Shown here in pieces: positions 35,257 to 44,728 of a stretch of 64,000 nucleotides of DNA. This DNA comes from Bacillus paramycoides. Lineage in GTDB: Bacteria; Bacillota; Bacilli; Bacillales; Bacillaceae_G. The notes under the pieces are model-generated. The model did no database searches, had not been told where the DNA came from, and was given only the letters and a program-made list of their open reading frames with translations. Location of the stretch: positions 1 to 64,000 of the forward strand of contig NZ_MAOI01000040.1 of NCBI RefSeq assembly GCF_001884235.1. Reading direction: 5' to 3'. Made by a program: the position numbers and the translations under genes. Each line of letters begins with the position of its first letter. The first letter of the stretch is position 1.

Positions 35257-37980
35257 TTAGTTCGATACTTTAGACTCTTCGATTTTCTCACGAAGAACCA
35301 TTTGTAAAATACCACCGTGACGGTAATAGTCAATTTCAACTTCACTATCGAAACGAGCTACTACTTCGAATTGTTTTTCATTGCCTTCTGCATCGATTGC
35401 AACTACTTTTACAAGATCGCGTGGTCTAACTGTTTTGTCAATTTGAATTTCAAATGACTCGTTACCAACAAGACCTAATGTTTCAGCGCTTTCGCCATCT
35501 TTAAATTGTAATGGTAATACGCCCATTAACACTAAGTTACTGCGGTGAATACGCTCGAAGCTTTCTGCGATTACTGCTTTAATACCTAATAAGTTTGTAC
35601 CTTTCGCAGCCCAGTCACGAGAACTTCCCATACCGTAATCTTTACCAGCAACAACTAGAAGGCCTGTGCCATCTTCTTTGTATTTCATAGCAGCATCATA
35701 GATAGATGTTACTTCACCAGTTGGCCAATATGTTGTATATCCGCCTTCTGTTCCTGGTGCGATTTGGTTTTTAATACGGATATTTGCGAATGTACCACGC
35801 ATCATAACTTCATGGTTACCACGACGAGAACCGTAAGAGTTAAAGTCAACTGGTTGTACGCCGTTTTCTAATAAATAGCGTCCTGCTGGCGTATGCTTAC
35901 CAATTGAACCTGCTGGTGAAATGTGGTCTGTCGTTACAGAATCACCAAATTTACCAACTACGCGTAAACCTGATAACGTTTCAACTTCACCTGGCTCTTT
36001 AGATAATCCTTCAAAGAACGGTGGGTTTTGAATGTATGTTGAATCATTATCCCAAGTATATAAAGCTTCATTTGAAGTTTGGATTTCATTCCAGCGCTCA
36101 TTGCTGTTAAATACTTGTGCATATTCTTTCTTGAACAATTCAGATGTAACAACACTTTGAACTACATCTTCAATTTCTTTAGCTGATGGCCAAATATCAT
36201 TGAAGTAAATAGAGTTGCCATTTGCATCTTTACCGATTGCATCATTTTTCAGATCAATATCAACAGTACCTGCAAGTGCATATGCCACAACAAGTGGTGG
36301 TGACGCTAAGTAGTTTGCCTTTACAAGTGGATGAATACGACCTTCAAAGTTACGGTTACCAGATAAAACAGATGTTACCAATAAGTCGTTTGCTGCGATC
36401 GCTTCTTCTAATTCCTCTGCTAATGGACCAGAGTTACCGATACAAGTCGTACAGCCGTAACCAACTGTTTGGAAACCTAATTGATCTAAATACGTTGTTA
36501 AACCAGACTTATCTAAGTACTCTGTAACAACTTTAGACCCTGGTGCTAACGATGTTTTTACGTAACCAGGTACTTTAAGTCCTTTTTCAATTGCTTTCTT
36601 CGCAACTAAACCTGCTCCAATTAATACGTATGGATTTGACGTATTTGTACAGCTTGTAATCGCAGCAATTGCAATTCCGCCTGTTTTCATCGTTACTTCT
36701 TGATCTTTTAATGTAACTTTCACTTCTTTATCAAACTCTTGCTCATTGAATCCAAGTCCTTGTGTTCCAACTGGTGCTACAACAGCTTTATGGAACTCCT
36801 CTTTCATATTTGAAAGCGGGATTAAATCTTGCGGACGTTTCGGCCCAGAAAGGTTAGATTCAATTGTATTTAAATCAATTTCAACAAGATCAGTGTAGAT
36901 TGGATCTTTACTGTCCGCTGTATAGAATAAGCCATTTGCTTTACAATATTCTTCAACAACGCGAATTTGCTCTTCATCTCTACCTGTTAAACGTAAGTAT
37001 TCTAATGAAATGTCGTCGATTGGGAAGAATCCACAAGTTGCACCGTATTCTGGTGCCATATTTGAAATTGTTGCACGGTCAGCTAAAGGCATGCTCTTTA
37101 GTCCATTACCGAAGAACTCAACAAATTTACCAACTACACCTTTTTGACGTAGCACTTGTGTTACTTTTAATGCAACGTCAGTTGCTGTTGTACCACTTGG
37201 AAGTGTACCAGTTAATTTCACACCGATTACTTCAGGTACTGGGAAATATGAAGGCTGTCCAAGCATTCCTGCTTCTGCTTCAATACCACCAACGCCCCAT
37301 CCAAGAACACCGATACCATTAATCATTGTTGTATGTGAGTCTGTTCCAACTAATGAATCTGGGTATGCAACTAAGTCACCTTCAGCATTTTTCACCGCAT
37401 GAACAACCGGTGCTAAATATTCAAGATTTACTTGGTGTACAATACCTGTTGCTGGTGGAACTGCACGGTAGTTATCAAATGATTTTTGTGCCCAGCTTAA
37501 AAATTTATAACGTTCTTCATTACGTTTAAACTCTAAGTCCATGTTGAATGCAAGTGAGTCTGCCGTACCCGCTCTATCAACCTGTACAGAGTGGTCAATT
37601 ACAAGGTCTACAGTAATTTCAGGATTAATTTTATCAGGATCCCCGCCCATGTCTGCCATTGCTTTACGAAGCGAAGCCAAATCTACAACAGCTGGAACAC
37701 CTGTGAAGTCTTGTAAGATTACACGAGATGGTTTAAATGGAACATCAATATCTTGAACATCTTTCGTTCCCCATTTCGCTAAATTTGTAACATGCTCTTC
37801 TGTAATTACGCGTCCATCTACTTGACGAAGTACAGATTCAAGTAAAACTTTAACGGAATATGGTAATTGAGATACGTTGCCAACCCCTGCATTTTCAAGC
37901 GCTTTCAATTGATAATAATGATACGTCTTTCCATCTAATTCAAAAGTTGCACGTGATTGAAATGGATTATGTTTGACCAT
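35257..37980 (-). CDS. acnA: aconitate hydratase
   Basis: 907 aa, the length of AcnA/CitB. The iron-sulfur cysteines lie in SCTNTSNP and [11 protein letters not shown]; the C-terminal swivel domain has [11 protein letters not shown]. Converts citrate to isocitrate in the TCA cycle and, in B. subtilis, also binds RNA when iron is short. GGGGGG 8 nt before the ATG. Gene called citB in B. subtilis; the neighbouring spore genes match that locus. Confidence 0.97.
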   Translation of the reverse strand: MVKHNPFQSRATFELDGKTYHYYQLKALENAGVGNVSQLPYSVKVLLESVLRQVDGRVITEEHVTNLAKWGTKDVQDIDVPFKPSRVILQDFTGVPAVVDLASLRKAMADMGGDPDKINPEITVDLVIDHSVQVDRAGTADSLAFNMDLEFKRNEERYKFLSWAQKSFDNYRAVPPATGIVHQVNLEYLAPVVHAVKNAEGDLVAYPDSLVGTDSHTTMINGIGVLGWGVGGIEAEAGMLGQPSYFPVPEVIGVKLTGTLPSGTTATDVALKVTQVLRQKGVVGKFVEFFGNGLKSMPLADRATISNMAPEYGATCGFFPIDDISLEYLRLTGRDEEQIRVVEEYCKANGLFYTADSKDPIYTDLVEIDLNTIESNLSGPKRPQDLIPLSNMKEEFHKAVVAPVGTQGLGFNEQEFDKEVKVTLKDQEVTMKTGGIAIAAITSCTNTSNPYVLIGAGLVAKKAIEKGLKVPGYVKTSLAPGSKVVTEYLDKSGLTTYLDQLGFQTVGYGCTTCIGNSGPLAEELEEAIAANDLLVTSVLSGNRNFEGRIHPLVKANYLASPPLVVAYALAGTVDIDLKNDAIGKDANGNSIYFNDIWPSAKEIEDVVQSVVTSELFKKEYAQVFNSNERWNEIQTSNEALYTWDNDSTYIQNPPFFEGLSKEPGEVETLSGLRVVGKFGDSVTTDHISPAGSIGKHTPAGRYLLENGVQPVDFNSYGSRRGNHEVMMRGTFANIRIKNQIAPGTEGGYTTYWPTGEVTSIYDAAMKYKEDGTGLLVVAGKDYGMGSSRDWAAKGTNLLGIKAVIAESFERIHRSNLVLMGVLPLQFKDGESAETLGLVGNESFEIQIDKTVRPRDLVKVVAIDAEGNEKQFEVVARFDSEVEIDYYRHGGILQMVLREKIEESKVSN

Positions 37981-38095
37981 TATGTTTCCCCCCTGTTAAA
38001 CGTGACTAATTTGTCTGAATATAAAATGTAGACAAACTTTTCAATACCTTACGATAATATCTTATTACAACTTTCTAAATAAGTAAATAATAAGA

Positions 38096-38117
38096 AACTT
38101 ATGGATTATAATAAGTT
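38096..38117. promoter_or_regulatory. dyad in the acnA promoter region, candidate CcpC site
   Basis: Perfect 7-bp dyad AACTTAT, 8 nt, ATAAGTT, about 116 nt upstream of the start, adjacent to a second ATAAG/CTTAT pair on the downstream side. In B. subtilis CcpC represses citB through ATAA/TTAT dyads; the match here is in type rather than exact spacing. Confidence 0.35.
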
Positions 38118-38172
38118 TTCTTTATCTTTCTAAATTTGAATAGTGTCCATGCTCCTTATAAATACTATTATT

Positions 38173-38196
38173 GTAAAGTAAAGCACTCTACTTTAC
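38173..38196. repeat. inverted repeat between acnA and sspO
   Basis: GTAAAGTA, 8 nt, TACTTTAC. No T run on either side; possible operator. Role unknown. Confidence 0.35.
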
Positions 38197-38258
38197 GTTC
38201 ATATATGTTATGAGCAACTCATGTTTCATCTATAAAAACATTATAGAGGTGAGAAAAA

Positions 38259-38408
38259 ATGGGTAAACGAAAAGCAAATCATACTATTTCAGGAATGAAT
38301 GCAGCATCCGCGCAAGGACAAGGAACTGGTTATAACGAAGAATTTGCAAATGAGCCTTTAACAGCTGCGCAGCGACAAAATAACAAGAAGCGAAAAAAGA
38401 ATCAGTAA
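38259..38408 (+). CDS. sspO: small acid-soluble spore protein O
   Basis: 49 aa. [20 protein letters not shown] and the lysine/arginine-rich tail match SspO (CotK). GAGGTGAG before the ATG. Divergent from acnA as in B. subtilis. sspP, its usual downstream partner, lies about 1.2 kb on, with two minus-strand genes between. Confidence 0.93.
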   Translation: MGKRKANHTISGMNAASAQGQGTGYNEEFANEPLTAAQRQNNKKRKKNQ

Positions 38409-38448
38409 CGAAAAATCCCAAAAGGTTCACCTTTTGGGATTTTTTTTA
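38409..38448. terminator. bidirectional terminator between sspO and the deacetylase gene
   Basis: AAAATCCCAAAAGG/CCTTTTGGGATTTT arms with A and T runs. Confidence 0.9.
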
Positions 38449-39171
38449 ATGCTTATAACGTAATAGCTCCGAAACCTTCACAAATCGATATCCTTGCTTT
38501 TTGAGCTCTGGTAAAATTTTTGCCAATGCCGCCACTGTTTGACTACGATCATTCCCCCCGTCGTGCAACAGTACAATATCTCCGCTTTTAGCATTTTTCA
38601 CAACATGATTCACGATAGATTCTGTACCAGGGTTTGCCCAATCACGAGGATCTTGATGCCATGACCATAAAACAATTTGATAGCCAGCTTCTTTTGCTGT
38701 TGTAAATACAGCGTCATTAATATATCCACCTGGTGGACGGAACAATAAAGGTTCTTTTACCCATTCTTTAAAATATTTTTTTCCATCTAAAATGTCATTT
38801 TTCAACTTTTCATCTGAAGAACTATTTGCATACAAATGATTCATCGTATGATTTCCGATTTCATGCCCCTCTTTTAGCACTCGCTTTACTAAGTATGGAT
38901 TACGCTGAACTCGAAAGCCAATCATAAAAAAAGTCGCTTCCGCTTTATATTGACGTAATAAATCTAATACTTGCGGTGTATAAGTTGGATCCGGTCCATC
39001 ATCAAATGTAATCGCAATGATTTTCTCATTATTAGGTACTTCCCATGTTACATAACCAGTCGGTTCTAACTCTTTCCTTAACAACATTTTCGCTTCCACT
39101 TTGTCCACTTGAAATATATGTACTGCACACATTAAGGAAAAAATTAAAATAAAAATTTTTCGTTTCAGCAT
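38446..39171 (-). CDS. secreted polysaccharide deacetylase
   Basis: 241 aa. Signal peptide or anchor (about 4-22), then a NodB domain with motif 1 TFDDGPD (Asp pair), motif 2 HEIGNHTMNH (zinc histidines), RPPGGY and LHDGG. Catalytically complete carbohydrate esterase family 4 enzyme. Likely removes acetyl groups from peptidoglycan or chitin-like polymers outside the cell. It interrupts the sspO-sspP pair on the opposite strand. Confidence 0.88.
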   Translation of the reverse strand: MLKRKIFILIFSLMCAVHIFQVDKVEAKMLLRKELEPTGYVTWEVPNNEKIIAITFDDGPDPTYTPQVLDLLRQYKAEATFFMIGFRVQRNPYLVKRVLKEGHEIGNHTMNHLYANSSSDEKLKNDILDGKKYFKEWVKEPLLFRPPGGYINDAVFTTAKEAGYQIVLWSWHQDPRDWANPGTESIVNHVVKNAKSGDIVLLHDGGNDRSQTVAALAKILPELKKQGYRFVKVSELLRYKH

Positions 39172-39190
39172 AGTAGCGCTAAGAGTAATG

Positions 39191-39213
39191 GGGTTGTTGA
39201 ATTCACAACAACC
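39191..39213 (-). terminator. hairpin between the 87-aa gene and the deacetylase gene
   Basis: GGTTGTTG/CAACAACC arms, no T run on the minus strand, so possibly an attenuator or mRNA stabiliser rather than a terminator. Confidence 0.35.
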
Positions 39214-39218
39214 TTCCT

Positions 39219-39482
39219 TTACTTTTCTAATTGATCTACATTCTGCATAATATTTTGGAGATTACTTTCATATTCCTCAAGTTGTGGACGTTGTGTTTCT
39301 GATGCTACTTCAAGTGCATTTTGAATCTGTTCGTACGCCTCCTGAACTTCTTGGCGTAGTTCTTTTAAATCATGACCGTAATTCGGATCATTTTTCACAA
39401 TATTATTAAATACATTTTCCGCTTGAACAAATCCTTGCTGCGCGGCCTGAAAAGCTTGTTGCTTATTTTTATGATATGGCAT
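39219..39482 (-). CDS. hypothetical protein (87 aa), helical
   Basis: Glutamine- and glutamate-rich, almost wholly alpha-helical with heptad-like spacing (LRQEVQEAYEQIQNALEVA), so a small coiled coil. AAAGGGGAAAGTATT before the ATG. Lies between two spore genes; a spore role is possible but not shown. No family recognised with confidence. Confidence 0.7.
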   Translation of the reverse strand: MPYHKNKQQAFQAAQQGFVQAENVFNNIVKNDPNYGHDLKELRQEVQEAYEQIQNALEVASETQRPQLEEYESNLQNIMQNVDQLEK

Positions 39483-39603
39483 AATACTTTCCCCTTTCTA
39501 TATTAGTTAGTCCTACTTATCTTTACCCTTTTCTCTAAAAACATTCTCGTATAAATTCGCAAACTTCTCTCATTCTAAATAAAAAGAGGGGGTGTAAAAT
39601 ACA

Positions 39604-39747
39604 ATGGGTAAAAACAATAATCAATCTAATCGTCAAAACGAGAAGAAAGGGTATTCTTCTGGGCAGCCTGAACCTTTAAGCGGGTCTCATAAAGTAAAAA
39701 ACCGTAACCATTCACGCCAAAAAAATCATGCACATCATGATATGTAA
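39604..39747 (+). CDS. sspP: small acid-soluble spore protein P
   Basis: 47 aa. [20 protein letters not shown] is the conserved SspP (CotL) core, with a histidine-rich end. GGGGGTG before the ATG. Normally in an operon with sspO; here split from it. Confidence 0.92.
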   Translation: MGKNNNQSNRQNEKKGYSSGQPEPLSGSHKVKNRNHSRQKNHAHHDM

Positions 39748-39868
39748 AAAAACATTCACACTAGCTATATTTGTCACATACACTGTTTATATTTTTCATT
39801 TATTCTTCACCCCTACTTCATTCATGCATAACATAGTATGAATTGAGCTTTTACGGAGGGTGTCGTAC

Positions 39869-40249
39869 ATGGGCAAGAAAAAGAAGAATTGTCTTTTTCA
39901 TGTTGATGGTTTCGAAGAATGGATGGATCAATTTTGTTCCGATTCTTATAGTAACTTTAGTTTTCCAAATCAAATTCATATTGACCTTTGTGAAACAGAA
40001 CAAGAATACATTTTGGAAACAGATGTACCAAATGTAACTGAACAGAATGTACTCATAAAAAAGATGGAGACAGGCCTAAACATTTGCATACTTCATAACA
40101 ATGCTTCTTTACAGCGAATAATTCCCTTACCTGCTAATATTATTTACAAGAAGATGCTAGCCTGTTTAGAAAATGGATTTTTAACCATTCATATTTCCAA
40201 AAATGAAGTTGCTAATGAGCATGAAAAGAAAGTCTTTTTTTCGCATTAA
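39869..40249 (+). CDS. cotM: CotM-like spore coat protein, alpha-crystallin (Hsp20) fold
   Basis: 126 aa from the ATG at 39869 (GGAGGG 8 nt upstream). An N-terminal FEEWMDQF segment and IDLCETEQEYILETDVPNV match CotM, a diverged Hsp20-type outer coat protein. Position next to sspP is the same as in B. subtilis, which supports the call despite low overall likeness. Confidence 0.75.
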   Translation: MGKKKKNCLFHVDGFEEWMDQFCSDSYSNFSFPNQIHIDLCETEQEYILETDVPNVTEQNVLIKKMETGLNICILHNNASLQRIIPLPANIIYKKMLACLENGFLTIHISKNEVANEHEKKVFFSH

Positions 40250-40263
40250 GGATCGATATAAAT

Positions 40264-40313
40264 ACAAACAGAAGCCCGATCAAATTTTTAGTTTGCTCGG
40301 GCTTCTGTTATTT
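40264..40313. terminator. bidirectional terminator between cotM and the MFS gene
   Basis: AACAGAAGCCCGA/TCGGGCTTCTGTT arms with a further paired stretch inside; overlaps the MFS stop codon. Confidence 0.8.
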
Positions 40314-41546
40314 CGCATGTATTTCTATTTTAGAATTTCTAATATATCTTTTTTTCAATAAACCTTTTGTAACTAAAAGGACTGGAAATGCTACAGTTGA
40401 AAATATGGCTAATATGAAAAATACTAAAAAACCATTTTGATATCCATAGTAATCGAGGAGTATCCCGCCAAACCAAGGACCAATTACTCCGCCAATTCCA
40501 GAGAAGCCCATCGCTCCGAAATATGTACCCTTTAGATTTGAAACAGCTATATCATCTATAAATACATCTGTCATTGAGAACATTAGAACTTCTCCAACTG
40601 TAAAAATAATTGTACAGATGGCAGCACCTAGTATGGATTCTACTATTCCAAATCCAAACAATCCCCCGCTCACAAACAACGTTCCGACTATAATAGACGC
40701 TAATGGCGTATACCTTTTACACATTTTAATAACAGGGTATTGAATGGCCACTACTACGATCGCATTTAAAGTTAGCATATATGAAAATAACTTTACTCCA
40801 TCTTGAAATATATGTGCGTTTGCAAAGTATTGAGATACTGTCGTCGTTAAATGTGAAAAGCCACAATTACTCACAATAATACCGACTAACGCAACTAAAA
40901 ATACTATGTCTTTTCGTAAAATACGAATTGCATTTAACATCGTGACGGGTTTTTCTGTATTTATTTTCTTCTTTTCAAGTGGGTACTTCTTAAATTGCAA
41001 CGCTAATATCGCTGTATATAGAATGTATACTCCAGCGGCTACTAAAAACGGAATTGTTGATTTGGCACTTCCAATTTGTAATCCAACAAGTGGACCAATC
41101 GCTACCCCAACATTTATTGCACCGTACCGTAAGTTATAAACGAGTAAACGATACTCTGTTTTCGTTAAATCTGATAATAACGCTCTTGATGTTGGTTCAA
41201 AAAATGAACGACACAATCCATTCAAAGCGTTTAATAGAAAAAAACTCAAAACATGATCTGCAACTGAAAATCCTATAAATACAAAAATCCAAACAATCAT
41301 GGACCATATTATTATTATATTTCGGCCAAATCGGTCCGATAAATTCCCCCCAATAAAACTAGCAACCACTCCTACAAGTGCACTCGTTCCAATAATAGCA
41401 CCAGTCATTCCAGCCGATACGTCTTTAACGGTTGTTAAATAAATCGCTAAAAAAGGAATACTCATTGAAGTGGCGAATCTCGCAAATAAAGTCCCTATAA
41501 TAATTGTCATGCCTAACGGATGAATCTGTTGTAACTTCCCCTTCAT
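40308..41546 (-). CDS. MFS transporter
   Basis: 412 aa with about twelve membrane helices in two halves. The loop between helices 2 and 3 holds the MFS motif GGNLSDRFGRN. Closest in type to Bacillus drug-efflux permeases; the substrate is unknown. GGGAGAG lies 11 nt before the ATG, a long spacing. Confidence 0.85.
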   Translation of the reverse strand: MKGKLQQIHPLGMTIIIGTLFARFATSMSIPFLAIYLTTVKDVSAGMTGAIIGTSALVGVVASFIGGNLSDRFGRNIIIIWSMIVWIFVFIGFSVADHVLSFFLLNALNGLCRSFFEPTSRALLSDLTKTEYRLLVYNLRYGAINVGVAIGPLVGLQIGSAKSTIPFLVAAGVYILYTAILALQFKKYPLEKKKINTEKPVTMLNAIRILRKDIVFLVALVGIIVSNCGFSHLTTTVSQYFANAHIFQDGVKLFSYMLTLNAIVVVAIQYPVIKMCKRYTPLASIIVGTLFVSGGLFGFGIVESILGAAICTIIFTVGEVLMFSMTDVFIDDIAVSNLKGTYFGAMGFSGIGGVIGPWFGGILLDYYGYQNGFLVFFILAIFSTVAFPVLLVTKGLLKKRYIRNSKIEIHAK

Positions 41547-41569
41547 CTTTAGATCTACTCTCCCTTTTT

Positions 41570-41612
41570 CTACATAGAAAAAGAAAGCAAAGGATCTGCT
41601 TTCTTTTTCCTT
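41570..41612 (-). terminator. terminator of the 130-aa gene
   Basis: GAAAAAGAAAGCA/TGCTTTCTTTTTC arms, T run on the minus strand. Confidence 0.6.
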
Positions 41613-41630
41613 TTTCTATACTTGAGATGT

Positions 41631-42023
41631 TTACACCCGAGCTGTTCTCGTTATGTCCATATCAATTCCATATGTAAACTGTAATTCTTTACAAACATCT
41701 TTAATTAAAATTACAACATTATACTTTTCATTAAATTCTAATACAATGCTTTCTACTTCTTCATATGTATACTTATATTCGCCAGTAATTACACTTTTTA
41801 AATCAAAGCATTCATTAATACATAACTGGACAAGTAATTGATCATACTTCTCTATCACATCTTCTTTTTTCCAAAGTAACTCTTTTACATATAACCGATC
41901 AAATTTCACACTTTCTCGATTACATTCCGTTAAAATCCGGGTCATTTCATTTAATTCTCGATATAATTCAGAAATATTTCTGTTTAAACTAAGCAGTTTA
42001 TCTACGCCGTTATCATACAGCAT
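41631..42023 (-). CDS. hypothetical protein (130 aa)
   Basis: ATG at 42023 with GGGGGTGG 6 nt upstream. Mostly helical, two cysteines (INEC and KDVC), no membrane segment. No known family recognised. Single gene with its own terminator. Confidence 0.65.
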   Translation of the reverse strand: MLYDNGVDKLLSLNRNISELYRELNEMTRILTECNRESVKFDRLYVKELLWKKEDVIEKYDQLLVQLCINECFDLKSVITGEYKYTYEEVESIVLEFNEKYNVVILIKDVCKELQFTYGIDMDITRTARV

Positions 42024-42159
42024 TTCTTTCCACCCCCGCATTTTCTTTTTCTTATTATAGCAAGAAAATTCTAAAAATAGTTTCTTTCTTCTGAAATATT
42101 AGGAAACTTATTTCGATTGCTTTACAATGAAACTAGTGAACACGAAAGGGGAAAACAAA

Positions 42160-43362
42160 TTGGAACAAAAATTATATTACAACGACGCTTATCAGCAAGT
42201 CTTTACAACTAAAGTTATAAAACAAGATATTGATTCAGCAGGAAACTTGTACGTTGTTTTAAATGAAACTGCATTTTATCCAACAGGTGGCGGACAACCA
42301 CATGACACTGGAACTTTAAATGACATTCCGGTAACTAATGTCGAAGAGGTAGATGGAGAAATTCGTCATTTCATAGTAGAACAACTACATACAAAAGAAG
42401 TAGACGGGAAAATAGATTGGCAACGTCGTTTTGACCATATGCAACAACATACAGCTCAGCACATTTTATCTGCTGCTTTTTGGGATCATTTTAACATACC
42501 AACAATTGGGTTCCATCTTGGAAAAGAAACAGTGACAATTGATTTAGAGGCGGCTAACCTTTCTACAGAGACCATTGAAAAGGCAGTACAAATTGCTAAT
42601 CAAATTGTCTTTGAAAATCACCCTATTCGTATTGAATGGATGAACTTAGAAGAAGCGCAAAAATTGCCCCTTCGTAAAGAGCCCACTATGATAGAAAATA
42701 TACGCATTGTTATCATCGAAAACTATGACTACAACGGTTGCGGTGGAACACATCCGAAACATACAGGTGAAGCAGGCCCTATTCAAGTACTTAGTTGGGA
42801 GCGCAACAAAGGTGGTATACGTTTAACGTTTATCGCTGGTTGGCGCACACTTAAATTAATTAGGCAGCACCAACAAATTATTAAAGATGTTTCTAAACAA
42901 TTGAACAGTAGCGAAACTGATATTCCAACAAAAGTAGCCCAGCTTATTACCTCTCAAAAAGAAAACGAAAAAGCTATACAAACAATGAATGAAAAACTAT
43001 TATTTGTAGAAGCAAATGAATTATTACAACAATCAGAAGAACTACATACTGGAACACTTATCTCTAAAGTATTTACAGATCGCTCAATGCCAGAAATCGC
43101 AAAACTGTCTGCTATCATTACAGAACAACAAGAACAGGCAATTACATACTTCGTCATTGAAAACGAAGAAAAACTACAATGCATCCTTACTTGTGGTAAG
43201 GCAGTGACACTCGATATGAATACACTTTTAAAAGATGCCCTCCCTTCTATCGAAGGAAAAGGCGGAGGAAATAAAAAGAGTGCTCGTGGCGGTGGGAAAG
43301 CAATTATGACTGGAGATGAGTTTTTAAATCAACTTGTTTCTTCTTTACAATCTGCAGTGTAG
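42160..43362 (+). CDS. alanyl-tRNA editing protein (AlaX-like) with DHHA1 domain
   Basis: 400 aa from the TTG at 42160, 8 nt after AAAGGGG. Editing domain with the zinc motifs HTAQH (HxxxH, about 101-105) and CGGTHPKH (CxxxH, about 196-200), then a coiled coil and a C-terminal DHHA1 domain ending in the glycine-rich GKGGGNKKSARGGG. It removes wrongly attached serine or glycine from tRNA-Ala. Single gene followed by a terminator. Confidence 0.88.
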   Translation: MEQKLYYNDAYQQVFTTKVIKQDIDSAGNLYVVLNETAFYPTGGGQPHDTGTLNDIPVTNVEEVDGEIRHFIVEQLHTKEVDGKIDWQRRFDHMQQHTAQHILSAAFWDHFNIPTIGFHLGKETVTIDLEAANLSTETIEKAVQIANQIVFENHPIRIEWMNLEEAQKLPLRKEPTMIENIRIVIIENYDYNGCGGTHPKHTGEAGPIQVLSWERNKGGIRLTFIAGWRTLKLIRQHQQIIKDVSKQLNSSETDIPTKVAQLITSQKENEKAIQTMNEKLLFVEANELLQQSEELHTGTLISKVFTDRSMPEIAKLSAIITEQQEQAITYFVIENEEKLQCILTCGKAVTLDMNTLLKDALPSIEGKGGGNKKSARGGGKAIMTGDEFLNQLVSSLQSAV

Positions 43363-43372
43363 ATTATTTTAT

Positions 43373-43416
43373 GAAAGGGATGTCATTGAACTGGATGACA
43401 TCCCTTTCTCTTTTCT
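43373..43416 (+). terminator. terminator of the AlaX-like gene
   Basis: AAAGGGATGTCA/TGACATCCCTTT arms followed by CTCTTTTC. Confidence 0.8.
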
Positions 43417-43534
43417 GCTTCGTACATAGTAATACAGTAAATGAAATTATATGAACGATTTTTCTAATATATCAACGATTCTATAAGAAATACCGATTTA
43501 CCCACAAAATACAACAACAATCGCAACTTATATA

Positions 43535-43573
43535 GTAAGAGGAGTCTGTTCCAAAATAACAGCCTCCTCTTAT
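43535..43573 (-). terminator. hairpin downstream of the NUDIX gene
   Basis: AAGAGGAG-CTGTT/AACAG-CTCCTCTT arms with one mispair; weak T run. Its loop shares GTTCCAAAATAAC with the parC terminator. Confidence 0.55.
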
Positions 43574-43575
43574 GT

Positions 43576-44019
43576 TTACAAACCAATATTTTGTTTTAAT
43601 CCTTGATAACTCCCTGCGTTTAGAAATCCTTCAGACACAAGTTTAATGAAAACCCCTGAAAAACCATAATTACTTAGTTTCTCTATCTCTACCATTTGTA
43701 CATCATGAATTGGATTGTGATCAAATTCATTAGAAGGAAGCGTAAGTTCCCCTGTAACCCTTTCAAGTAGAAATGTAATATGTAATAAAGATGGTATAGT
43801 ACCTGGTTTATCACAAACGTAAAGTAATTTCTTAATCTTAGTTTCTAATCCTGTTTCTTCTCGCATTTCTCGAATCATCGCTTCTTCTAACATTTCACCA
43901 TTCTCTACTCTTCCTCCGGGTAAAGACCAATTCCGATTAGCGACTTTTTGTTTTACTAATAATACTTTTTCATCTTCAATTAAAATTCCCGTAACACGAA
44001 CTTGCATTAAATTAGTCAT
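43576..44019 (-). CDS. NUDIX hydrolase
   Basis: 147 aa from the ATG at 44019 (AGGAGAGAGT upstream). Complete NUDIX box G-x5-E-x7-REMREETG starting at GGRVENGEM. Hydrolyses a nucleoside diphosphate linked to another group; substrate unknown. Single gene. Confidence 0.88.
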   Translation of the reverse strand: MTNLMQVRVTGILIEDEKVLLVKQKVANRNWSLPGGRVENGEMLEEAMIREMREETGLETKIKKLLYVCDKPGTIPSLLHITFLLERVTGELTLPSNEFDHNPIHDVQMVEIEKLSNYGFSGVFIKLVSEGFLNAGSYQGLKQNIGL

Positions 44020-44123
44020 ACTCTCTCTCCTACTCCTATTAAATTTACAAATTAACCCTTCCACAAAAAGAACATACGTTTTATAATTAAAGGAAATTAT
44101 GGAAGAAAGAAGTTGTTACATTC

Positions 44124-44693
44124 ATGCGTCCACCTTTAACAAAAGCTATACCACTCGAAGATTTTCAAAATTATTATTGGTTAAAAGCAGAACTGCAAAC
44201 ATTTTGTCGTGAGCATGATTTACCCTCAAACGGCTCTAAAACTGAGATTTCTGAACGTATTACACACTTTTTGACTTCAGGTAAAATATTAAAGAATTGT
44301 TCTAATCAAAAAAAGAGTAAAAACTCCCTCTCCTATAAAGATCTTTCTCTTCAAACGATTATTACTGAAAACCACCGCTGTAGCGAAGATGTCCGTGCTT
44401 TCTTCAAAGAAAAAATTGGAGCAAACTTCCACTTTACAGTAGCCCTTCAAAAGTTTTTTAAAGAGAATGCAGGGAAAACATATGAGGATGCTGTAACGTT
44501 TTGGTATGAAGAAAACGAACGTAAAAAAGACCCAGCATATAAAACAAACATCGGTGCACAGTTTGAATACAATCGTTTTACTCGTGCTTTTTTCGAAGAT
44601 CCATGCAACAAAGGAAAATCAAAAGCTGATGCTATCGCTGCTTGGAACGAAATAAAATCAAAACCTGGCAGTAATGCATATGTCCCTCAATAA
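44124..44693 (+). CDS. SAP-domain protein
   Basis: 189 aa. Residues about 15-52 form a SAP helix-loop-helix (LKAELQTFCREHDLPSNGSKTEISERI), a nucleic-acid-binding motif, followed by a helical C-terminal domain of about 110 residues (DUF6434-like) with many aromatic and charged residues. Likely DNA-binding; role unknown. ATG at 44124. Confidence 0.75.
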   Translation: MRPPLTKAIPLEDFQNYYWLKAELQTFCREHDLPSNGSKTEISERITHFLTSGKILKNCSNQKKSKNSLSYKDLSLQTIITENHRCSEDVRAFFKEKIGANFHFTVALQKFFKENAGKTYEDAVTFWYEENERKKDPAYKTNIGAQFEYNRFTRAFFEDPCNKGKSKADAIAAWNEIKSKPGSNAYVPQ

Positions 44694-44728
44694 GTAGAAA
44701 ACTAGTTCCTTGCTAGTCTTCTACTTTC
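44690..44728. terminator. hairpin between the SAP gene and yhfS
   Basis: AAGTAGAAAACTAG/CTAGTCTTCTACTT arms spanning both stop codons; weak T runs. Confidence 0.5.
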
